This document shows positions 55,242 to 64,000 of a stretch of DNA of 64,000 bases, piece after piece. Within the stretch, counting starts at the first letter, position 1, and each line of letters opens with the position of its first letter. The notes under the pieces are model-generated. The model had not been told where the DNA came from. It was given only the letters and a program-made list of their open reading frames with translations, and did no database searches. The position numbers and the translations under genes are program-made. The DNA is from Hyphomonadaceae bacterium (GTDB taxonomy: Bacteria; Pseudomonadota; Alphaproteobacteria; Caulobacterales; Aquidulcibacteraceae): the NCBI GenBank assembly GCA_019753105.1, contig JAIELJ010000007.1, positions 121,195-185,194 on the forward strand. Direction: 5' to 3'.

Positions 55242-56090
55242 ATGCCATACGTCACCGCAAAAGACGGCGCGCAAATTTTCTACAAGGATTGGGGTCCAAA
55301 GACCGCGCAGCCGATCCTCTTCTCCCACGGCTGGCCGCTATCGAGCGACGATTGGGACAAGCAAATGGTGTTCTTCGGCGAGCAGGGCTTTCGCGTTATC
55401 GCGCATGATCGCCGCAGTCACGGCCGCTCCATGCAAACGTGGGATGGCAACAACATGGATCAATATGCCGAAGATCTAGCCGGTCTGATCGACACGCTCG
55501 ATCTAAAAAACCTCACCATGATTGGCCACTCCACCGGCGGCGGTGAAGTCACGCACTATCTTGGCCGCTATGGCACGGCGCGCGTGTCGAAAGCTGTGCT
55601 GCTTGGCGCCGTGCCGCCGCTCATGCTGAAGACCGCGAACAATCCCGAAGGCACGCCGATCGAAGCGTTCGACGGAATCCGCGCGGGCACGCGGGCCGAT
55701 CGCTCGCAATTCTATTACGACCTGACGACACCGTTTTACGGCTATAATCGCCCCGGTGCGAAGCCGAGCGAGGGGCAACGCGAGAGCTTCCGTCTGCAAG
55801 GCCTGCTCGGCGGGATCAAGGGCCAACTCGATTGCGTCCATGAGTTCTCGGAGGTCGATTACACCGAGGATCTGAGGAAGATCGACATTCCGGTTCTCGT
55901 CGCGCACGGCGACGATGATCAGATCGTGCCGCTCAAAGCGTCAGCGCTGAAGAGCGTGAAGCTGCTGAAGCAGGGGACGCTGAAAGTGTATCCGGGCGGC
56001 TGCCACGGCTTCGCGGCGACCAATACGGACGAGTTCAACGCCGACGTGCTGAACTTTATCCAGGGTCGCAAAGTCGAAGGCGCGGACTGA
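55242..56090 (+). CDS. Alpha/beta hydrolase, non-heme chloroperoxidase type
   Basis: 282 residues, AGGAGG ribosome site. Sequence pattern of cofactor-free haloperoxidases/perhydrolases: DGAQIFYKDWG, FSHGWPLSSDDWD, HDRRSHGRSMQTW, nucleophile MIGHSTGGGEV, VAHGDDDQIVP (acid) and GGCHGF (His). In vivo such enzymes usually act as esterases or lactonases. Probably cotranscribed with the preceding hydrolase; a strong terminator follows. Confidence 0.92.
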   Translation: MPYVTAKDGAQIFYKDWGPKTAQPILFSHGWPLSSDDWDKQMVFFGEQGFRVIAHDRRSHGRSMQTWDGNNMDQYAEDLAGLIDTLDLKNLTMIGHSTGGGEVTHYLGRYGTARVSKAVLLGAVPPLMLKTANNPEGTPIEAFDGIRAGTRADRSQFYYDLTTPFYGYNRPGAKPSEGQRESFRLQGLLGGIKGQLDCVHEFSEVDYTEDLRKIDIPVLVAHGDDDQIVPLKASALKSVKLLKQGTLKVYPGGCHGFAATNTDEFNADVLNFIQGRKVEGAD

Positions 56091-56097
56091 TCGTTTG

Positions 56098-56128
56098 GTG
56101 GGGTGATCGCGCTTTGCGGTCGCCCCAC
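56098..56128 (+). terminator. Hairpin terminator after the hydrolase pair
   Basis: GTGGGGTGATCGC (56098-56110) and GCGGTCGCCCCAC (56116-56128) form a 13-bp stem with two wobble pairs and loop GCTTT, beginning 8 nt after the stop. Only a short T-rich tail follows. The remaining 220 nt up to the next gene show no further feature that could be recognised. Confidence 0.75.
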
Positions 56129-56348
56129 TTCCGTCATTGTGCAATTGCGAAGAGCGCCAGGGGTGGATTGTTTCAGGAAGTCCATGCTTGCCGCAAGGAA
56201 ATGCGGTGTCTCTCGAAAAGGCGGCAATTGCTTGCCGTCTTTTCGGCATCTGTTGCGTAAACCGCCCACCTGAGTATTTTGCGCGCCAAATCAGGCGGTC
56301 GGCGGCCCACAGTGGCCGCCCGTTCGCGTTTGGGAGCGAAGCAGCCAC

Positions 56349-58132
56349 ATGAACACCACGCGCCGCCGGGTCGTCCTCGCACTCGGATCAAGCTTGCTCG
56401 TTCCGGCTCTTGCCACGGGCGCGTCTGCTCAAACCACCAGCCGCGCTGACCGCACGTTCGAAGCGCTGGCGCGCCGCTACATTGATCAAGGCGCGCGCTT
56501 GAGCCCCGTCGGCGCGACCGGCATGGGCGATCACCGCTTCGACGATCGCGTCGATGATGTCAGCGCACGCGGCCGCGCCGCTGGCTTGCGCTTCAGCCAG
56601 CAGACACTCGCTTCACTCTCGCGCATCGACCGCAGCCAGCTTTCTCGCGCCAATCAAGTTGACGCCATGTTGCTCGATAACGCGCTGCGCGCTGACATCT
56701 GGCGCACCGAAACGCTGCAGGGCTGGGCGTGGAATCCGCTGGGCTATCAATCGGTGGCGGGCGGGGCGCTCTATTCGCTGATGGCGCGCGAATTCGCGCC
56801 GCTGCCGGAGCGTCTTGAATCCGCGACGGCGCGCCTCGAGAAAATCCCGCGCCTGCTCGCGCAAGCGCGCGCGGAGCTGCAACCGGCTCGCGTGCCAGCC
56901 CCGCACGCGGCGACCTATGCGGCGCAGAACCCTGGCCTGAAATCGATCGTCACCGGCATGATCGAGCCGCATAAGGGAGAACTCACCGCATCGAAGCGAG
57001 CCCGCCTCGAACGCGCGATCGAAGCCTTCAACGCGGCCGTCGATGAACACCAGGCTTGGATCGAAGGGACGCTCGTACCGGCCGCAACGGCCGATTATCG
57101 CGTCGGCGCGGAGACCTTCGACACGGCGCTCCGCTTCACGCTGCAATCCGATCTTTCGCGCGCTGAAATCAAGCGCCGCGCCGAAGCGGCCGTGGTCAGC
57201 GTCCGCGAAGAAATGTATCGCGTTTCGCGCCAAGCGCTTGCGGGGCAACCCAACGCTCCTGCCATGCCGGATGCGCCGACGCCGGAGCAGCAACAAGCCG
57301 TCATCCGTGCAGCACTCGATCTGGCCGCGAACGACCGCCCGCCGCGCGATCAACTTGTGGAAGTCGCCACGGCTGGCGTCCGCGAAGCCGATGCGTTTCT
57401 CAATGCGCACGAAATCATCACCATGCCGCCGCAGCCGGTAAACGTAATCCTGATGCCGGAATTCCAGCGCGGCTTCGCGGTTGCGTATCTTGATGCGCCG
57501 GGACCGCTGGAGCGCAATCTGGGCTCGTTCTACGCCGTCTCGCCGATCCCGGATGATTGGACCGAAGAGCAGACCGTCTCGTTCCTGCGCGAGTACAATA
57601 ATCGCGGCATCCTCGACATCGCCGTGCACGAAAGCTCACCGGGCCATTACGTTCAGCTTTGGCACGCGAACGCGTATCCGTCCGTGCTGCGCGCTGTGCT
57701 CTCATCCGGATCGTTCGTCGAAGGCTGGGCGGTGTACGCCGAAGAGATGATGATCGAGCAGGGGTTCCGCGCCGGCGATCCGCTCTATCGCTTGAGCCAG
57801 CTCAAAGTGCAGCTCCGCACCATAACCAACGCCATCATCGACCAAGCCATTCATGTCGATGGCATGACGCAAGAGGAGATGATGCGCCTGCTGACGCAGA
57901 CGGCGTTCCAGGAAGAGCGAGAAGCTGCCGGCAAGTGGCGGCGCGCGCAGCTTTCCTTCACCCAGCTCTCGACCTATTTCGTGGGCTTCCAGGAGCATCT
58001 GGAAACGCGGCGCGCAGCGCAACAGCGTTGGGGCGCGGAATTCAACTTGAAGCGCTACCACGACAGCTTGCTCTCGTTCGGCTCGCCGCCTGGCCGCTTC
58101 GCCCGTCAACTCTTACTCGATGAGCCGATTCA

Positions 58133-58136
<4 letters not shown>
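56349..58136 (+). CDS. DUF885 family exported metallopeptidase
   Basis: 595 residues. The N-terminus MNTTRRRVVLALGSSLLVPALA is a twin-arginine-like signal, so it is probably periplasmic. DUF885 core with zinc motif AVHESSPGHYVQLW (HExxPGH) and the downstream Glu of FVEGWAVYAEEMM. Ends with the usual PGRFARQLLLDEP-like segment. Such proteins are putative peptidases acting on small peptides. Its stop overlaps the start of leucine dehydrogenase (ATGA), so it heads a branched-chain amino acid catabolic operon, possibly releasing Leu/Val/Ile (inference). Confidence 0.88.
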
Positions 58137-60417
<2,281 letters not shown>

Positions 60418-60422
60418 CGCAC

Positions 60423-61436
60423 ATGGCCAGCATGACCATGATCCAGGCGCTAAACTCGGCGCTCGACACGATGATGGAGCGCGATCCCAACGTGCTCACC
60501 TTCGGCGAAGACGTCGGCTATTTCGGCGGCGTCTTCAAAGTCACCGAACACCTGCAGCAGAAGTACGGCAAGAAGCGCTGCTTTGACGCGCCGATCAACG
60601 AGAACGGCATTGCCGGCGTCGCTGTCGGCATGGCGAGCTACGGCTTGCGCCCCGTGATCGAGATTCAGTTCGCCGACTATATGTATCCGGCCTACGATCA
60701 ACTCGTCTCAGAAGCTGCGCGCATCCGCTATCGCTCCGCCGGTGACTTCACCGTGCCGATCACCGTGCGCATGCCGTATGGCGGCGGCATTCGTGGCGGC
60801 CAGACCCACAGCCAAAGCCCGGAAGCGCTCTTCACCCACGTCGCCGGTTTGAAGACGGTGATCCCGTCAACGCCTTATGACGCGAAGGGCTTGCTGATCG
60901 CCTGCATCGAAGAAGACGATCCGGTCATCTTCATGGAGCCCAAGCGCATCTATAACGGCCCGTTCGACGGCTTCCACGATCGCCAAGTCTCGCCGTGGTC
61001 GAAGCATCCGGCGTCGGAAGTGCCGGAGGGCTACTACAAAATCCCGCTCGGCAAGGCCAACATCGTGCGCGCCGGCGAAGCCGTCACCGTGCTCGCTTAC
61101 GGCACGATGGTGCACGTCGCACTCGCCGCCGCGATCGAGAGCGGTATCGATGCCGAAGTTATCGATCTGCGCACGCTTTTGCCGGTCGACATCGAAACCA
61201 TCGTGACCTCAGTCGAAAAAACCGGCCGCTGCGTCATCGTTCACGAAGCGACGCGCACGTCCGGCTACGGCGCCGAACTCAGCGCCCTCGTGCAAGAGCA
61301 TTGCTTCTACAAGCTGGAAGCGCCGATCGAACGCGTTACCGGCTACGACACGCCATATCCTCACTCCCTCGAATGGGAGTATTTCCCAACCCCGCCGCGC
61401 ATCATCAAAGCGATGCGCCGTGTGACGGAGGCCTGA
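60423..61436 (+). CDS. bkdA2: Branched-chain 2-oxo acid dehydrogenase E1 beta subunit
   Basis: 337 residues. MTMIQALNSALDTMMERDPNVLTFGEDVGYFGGVF start, FDAPINENGIAGVAVGMA, EIQFADYM, PYGGGIRGGQTHSQSPEALF, GLKTVIPSTPYDAKGLL and the C-terminal transketolase domain with VIVHEATRTSGYGAELSA. Pairs with E1 alpha in a heterotetramer. 5 nt after E1 alpha and 10 nt before E2. Confidence 0.96.
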   Translation: MASMTMIQALNSALDTMMERDPNVLTFGEDVGYFGGVFKVTEHLQQKYGKKRCFDAPINENGIAGVAVGMASYGLRPVIEIQFADYMYPAYDQLVSEAARIRYRSAGDFTVPITVRMPYGGGIRGGQTHSQSPEALFTHVAGLKTVIPSTPYDAKGLLIACIEEDDPVIFMEPKRIYNGPFDGFHDRQVSPWSKHPASEVPEGYYKIPLGKANIVRAGEAVTVLAYGTMVHVALAAAIESGIDAEVIDLRTLLPVDIETIVTSVEKTGRCVIVHEATRTSGYGAELSALVQEHCFYKLEAPIERVTGYDTPYPHSLEWEYFPTPPRIIKAMRRVTEA

Positions 61437-61446
61437 AGCTAAACCC

Positions 61447-62862
61447 ATGGGCCAATACGTTTTCAAACTCCCGGATGTTGGTGAAGGCACGGCGGAAGCC
61501 GAGATCGTCGCGTGGCACGTCAAAGTCGGCGATGTCGTTAAAGAAGACGCCCCGCTCGTCGACGTGATGACCGACAAAGCGACGGTGGAGATGACCTCTC
61601 CTGTCGACGGCAAGATCATCTCGCTCCACGGCGAACCAGGCGACATGGCGCCGGTCGGCGGCCAGATCGTTGTGTTTGAAACGGATGGAGAGGGCGAGAG
61701 TGAGCTTGCGGCCGCTGCGCCACCGCCACCGCCACCGCCGCCCAAGCCGGAAGTGAAAGCTGCGCCGCCTGCGCCGCCAGCACAAGCGAACGGCGCCGCC
61801 GCATCGCAACCGAAGCCCAAGATCAAAGCGCCAGCCGGCGCGACGTGGTCGGAAGAGCAAGTGCAAAGCGCGATGCAGGGGTCCGCGCCGCGTAGCGTGC
61901 CTGCCGCCGCCATGCCGGGCGCAGCCAAGCCTGCCGCGCCGTCGCAAGCTGTCGCCAAACCTGCGGCACGCGACGCCAGCGTGCGTGAGTGGAGCCAGGC
62001 GCAAGCTTCGCCAGCTGTGCGCGCGCGTGCGCAAAAGCTTGGCGTTGATCTGGGCCAAGTACGCGGCTCCGGCCCCGATGGCCGCATCACGCATGAAGAT
62101 TTGGACGCCGTGCTCGTGCCAATCTCCGGCGCACGGGGTTCGACCGCGCTGGCCGAGAAGAATGGCATCGAGCCGGTGAAGGTCATCGGCCTGCGCCGCA
62201 AGATCGCGGAGAAGATGCAGGACGCCAAGCGCCGCATTCCGCACTTCGCCTACGTCGAAGAAGCCGATCTCACTGAACTCGAAGAACTCCGCGCGCACCT
62301 GAACGCCACCAAGCGCAGCGATCAGCCGAAACTGACACTGCTGCCGTTCCTGATGCGTGCGCTCGTGCTCTCGCTGCCGGATTTCCCGCAGATCAATGCG
62401 CGCTATGACGACGATAACGGCGTCGTCTATCGCCACGAGAACGTCGATATCGGCATCGCCACGCAAACCGATGGCGGCCTCATCGTGCCGGTCGTGCGCC
62501 ACGCCGAAGCGCGCGACGTGTGGGACAGCGCCACCGAAGTCTCGCGCCTCGCCGCCGCCGTCCGCGCCAACACCGCGACGAAGGACGAACTCTCCGGCTC
62601 GACCATCACCATCACTTCGCTCGGCGCGCTTGGCGGCATCGTCACCACTCCGGTCATCAATCACCCGGAAGTCGCGATCATCGGCGTCAACAAGCTGGTT
62701 GAACGCCCGATGGTGAAGAACGGCCAGATCGTCGTGCGCAAGATGATGAACCTGAGCTCCTCCTTCGATCACCGCGTGGTGGACGGCTACGACGCGGCAG
62801 CCTTCATCCAGCGCGTAAAGGGCATGCTGGAACACCCAGCGGCGCTTTTCATCGATCGGTGA
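61447..62862 (+). CDS. bkdB: Branched-chain 2-oxo acid dehydrogenase E2, dihydrolipoyl acyltransferase
   Basis: 471 residues. One lipoyl domain (about 1-80) with lipoyl Lys about 44 in VMTDKATVEM, a Pro/Ala linker, a peripheral-subunit-binding domain (about 185-220: SPAVRARAQKLGVDLGQVRG), a second linker, and the acyltransferase core (about 240-471) with the catalytic His about 442 in SFDHRVVDG. Transfers the branched acyl group to CoA. The E3 dihydrolipoamide dehydrogenase is not in the window. A 502-codon antisense frame here is a compositional shadow. Confidence 0.96.
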   Translation: MGQYVFKLPDVGEGTAEAEIVAWHVKVGDVVKEDAPLVDVMTDKATVEMTSPVDGKIISLHGEPGDMAPVGGQIVVFETDGEGESELAAAAPPPPPPPPKPEVKAAPPAPPAQANGAAASQPKPKIKAPAGATWSEEQVQSAMQGSAPRSVPAAAMPGAAKPAAPSQAVAKPAARDASVREWSQAQASPAVRARAQKLGVDLGQVRGSGPDGRITHEDLDAVLVPISGARGSTALAEKNGIEPVKVIGLRRKIAEKMQDAKRRIPHFAYVEEADLTELEELRAHLNATKRSDQPKLTLLPFLMRALVLSLPDFPQINARYDDDNGVVYRHENVDIGIATQTDGGLIVPVVRHAEARDVWDSATEVSRLAAAVRANTATKDELSGSTITITSLGALGGIVTTPVINHPEVAIIGVNKLVERPMVKNGQIVVRKMMNLSSSFDHRVVDGYDAAAFIQRVKGMLEHPAALFIDR

Positions 62863-63103
62863 GGGCCTTTGCACACCATCACTGCATACGCGCGGCGAGA
62901 GGCGCTCTCTCAAAGTGAGTTGTTGCGGAAAGCAGGCATTGCTGGACCAGGTTTTGAAGTATCGCGAGTCGATCTGAGGTTATTCACTCGAAAAGATGGA
63001 ACGCTACGGCGCCTACTTGGCGAAGCTTGAGCAGAGCGTGTCGGAAATTGAACGATTGCTCACGGCGCGTCTCGAGTGACGGCAGCGGAGGCTTACGCTC
63101 GAA
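62863..63103. other. Intergenic region between the bkd operon and the GFA gene
   Basis: 241 nt between convergent genes. Contains a weak hairpin GAGAG-gcg-CTCTC (62897-62909), no clear terminator, and the small open frame listed separately. Nothing else recognised. Confidence 0.4.
62996..63079 (+). CDS. Possible 27-residue helical peptide or gene remnant
   Basis: ATG 62996 to TGA 63079, reading MERYGAYLAKLEQSVSEIER then LLTARLE. Amphipathic, charged, with coding-like third positions. No ribosome site is obvious and an in-frame stop lies just upstream. It could be a small protein, or the surviving tail of a lost gene. Confidence 0.2.
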   Translation: MERYGAYLAKLEQSVSEIERLLTARLE

Positions 63104-63502
63104 CTAAGCCCGCCCCTGATCGAAATGCTGTGCCGCGCACGCGATGGTCACCCAGGCGTGTTTGCTTTGCTCCCAGACTGATCGGATCGGCGCCATGTCG
63201 TGCGCGTCGATGAACGCGCCGATGGCTACGCCGGTCACGCCTGGATTTTTCATGCCGCGAAAGAACACTGTCGACCCGCATTCGGGGCAGAAATAGTTCT
63301 CGAACAGGCCTTCCAGCGCGGTAGGCCGATCGAAGCGCTTGGCTGTGCCTTCGACGCTCACTTGATCATCAGGATAGTAAGCCGCGACGCCGAACGGCGA
63401 GCCGGTGCGCCGCTGACACGCCACGCAATGGCACGCAACCACGGCCTGCGTCGGTCCCGGCACACGCACTTTGAGCTGGCCGCATTGGCATGTCGCTTCC
63501 AT
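63104..63502 (-). CDS. GFA family protein (glutathione-dependent formaldehyde-activating enzyme-like)
   Basis: 132 residues. Zinc-binding Cys pattern: TCQCGQLKV, ACHCVACQRRTGSPFGV, YFCPECGSTVFF, i.e. three C-x(2)-C/C-x-C groups of the Mss4-like GFA fold. Family members are loosely linked to S-hydroxymethylglutathione metabolism, but most have no proven activity. Single gene, convergent with the bkd operon. Confidence 0.9.
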   Translation of the reverse strand: MEATCQCGQLKVRVPGPTQAVVACHCVACQRRTGSPFGVAAYYPDDQVSVEGTAKRFDRPTALEGLFENYFCPECGSTVFFRGMKNPGVTGVAIGAFIDAHDMAPIRSVWEQSKHAWVTIACAAQHFDQGRA

Positions 63503-63596
63503 GGCCGCAGCCTAAATCCCGATCGCCCCCGCAGCAACCGGCGGAGGCGGCAGCGCGGCGCTGTTCAGAGCAAACGCACCCGCGTAAACTGCCCCC

Positions 63597-64000
63597 ATGA
63601 CACGTCTTCTCGCAGCACTCTTCCTTTGCCTCGCCTTCGCGCCGCTTGCGCGTGCGCAGTCGCTCGATTGCGCAAGCGCTACGGGCCTCATGCAGCGCGT
63701 ATGCGAGAGTCCTGATCTTGTTGCGCTCGAGGAGGAGCGGCGCAATCTGATCGGCGAGCTTCAGTTCATTGATCCGGCGCATCCCGCGATTCAAGCCGAA
63801 GGCGCGTTCCTCGCGTCGCAAGAAGCCTGCGCTGACGCGGCGTGTCTCTCGGCGGGCTACAACGCGCACAATGAAGAGCTGAGCGCAGCACTGAACGCCG
63901 CGCGCCCGCCAGCGGTTGAACTGGTCCCGGAGCCGGAAGCGCCGCCGCCCGCTGCGAGCACGCCCGCGCGCGATGAAGGCCGGCGCGCTGCGCTTGACGA
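63597..64000 (+). CDS. Secreted protein, 3' end cut by window edge
   Basis: 134 complete codons from ATG 63597 to the window end. Signal peptide of about 21 residues (ends LARAQ). The mature part begins SLDCASATGLMQRVCESPDL, a pattern (D/F-C...A...E-x2-IC-x-s-x2-L) seen in LprI/DUF1311-type lysozyme-inhibitor-like proteins, with four Cys (two in EACADAAC) likely in disulfides. A Pro/Ala/Glu-rich stretch follows. Identity beyond this is uncertain because the protein is truncated. Confidence 0.6.
   Translation, partial: MTRLLAALFLCLAFAPLARAQSLDCASATGLMQRVCESPDLVALEEERRNLIGELQFIDPAHPAIQAEGAFLASQEACADAACLSAGYNAHNEELSAALNAARPPAVELVPEPEAPPPAASTPARDEGRRAALD

Noticed and set aside
61405-62913. 502-codon minus-strand open frame
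   Set aside because: Antisense to the E2 gene; all lipoyl, subunit-binding and catalytic motifs are in the plus frame.

Overview
This window is high-GC DNA with strong G/C third-position bias and dense operons with 4-bp ATGA/GTGA overlaps. The block rpmH-rnpA-yidC-engB-argB, with dapD, dapE and truA nearby, is a familiar alphaproteobacterial arrangement. Together with Tat/lipoprotein-rich envelope genes, DUF1036 and DUF418 proteins, and FixJ-type regulators, it suggests a free-living aerobic member of the Caulobacterales (Hyphomonadaceae/Caulobacteraceae-like). That placement is an inference from gene content. No rRNA, CRISPR array, insertion sequence or prophage was seen.

Layout. 0-9 kb: 5' part of a succinate-semialdehyde dehydrogenase gene, a two-domain universal stress protein, ClpB, a small lipoprotein, PAP2 phosphatase plus pirin, and a secreted sulfatase behind a structured 434-nt leader. 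9-17 kb: MerR/TipAS regulator, fmt, lipoprotein, truA, dapE, DUF418 protein, a tandem pair of small secreted proteins, dapD, and a dienoyl-CoA-reductase-like SDR. 17-23 kb: the minus-strand housekeeping operon from rpmH to a pyrimidine nucleotidase. 23-28.8 kb: histidine kinase, gamma-glutamyltransferase, P1-family peptidase, tRNA-Arg(ACG), DUF547 protein. 28.8-35.9 kb: an accessory cluster of radical SAM protein, MTA-phosphorylase-like enzyme, mercuric-reductase-like flavoprotein, TVP38 membrane protein, the two rSAM/selenodomain-associated (arsenosugar-type) transferases, DUF1499 and a sterol-desaturase-like protein. 36-42.5 kb: AbgT transporter, carboxylesterase, a bicarbonate transporter SbtA with PII-like SbtB, and a LysR regulator. 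42.6-46.8 kb: a frameshifted SDR, a Rieske/ferric-reductase-like membrane protein with small membrane partners and a YHS-domain protein, and a frameshifted patatin. 46.8-56 kb: NRDE protein, CE15-like esterase, MpaB-like oxygenase, a ferritin-like/4Fe-4S/double-CDGSH fusion protein, a cytosolic PAS kinase with two response regulators, and two alpha/beta hydrolases. 56-63 kb: a peptidase (DUF885) translationally coupled to leucine dehydrogenase and branched-chain keto-acid dehydrogenase E1alpha-E1beta-E2. The window ends with a GFA-family protein and a truncated secreted protein.

Most notable: (1) a 12-bp inverted motif, ATAY-N4-GTAT, occurs in the divergent promoter between the ferritin/CDGSH gene and the FixJ-type regulator, again at the start of the stand-alone receiver, and again ahead of the alpha/beta hydrolases. 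It looks like the operator of that two-component system and ties an iron-sulfur redox protein to it. (2) The 28.8-35.9 kb cluster has the arsenosugar-type transferase pair, but its radical SAM protein does not resemble ArsS and no arsM is seen. (3) Two apparent single-base deletions interrupt otherwise intact genes within about 4 kb of each other (SDR near 42.76 kb, patatin near 46.76 kb).
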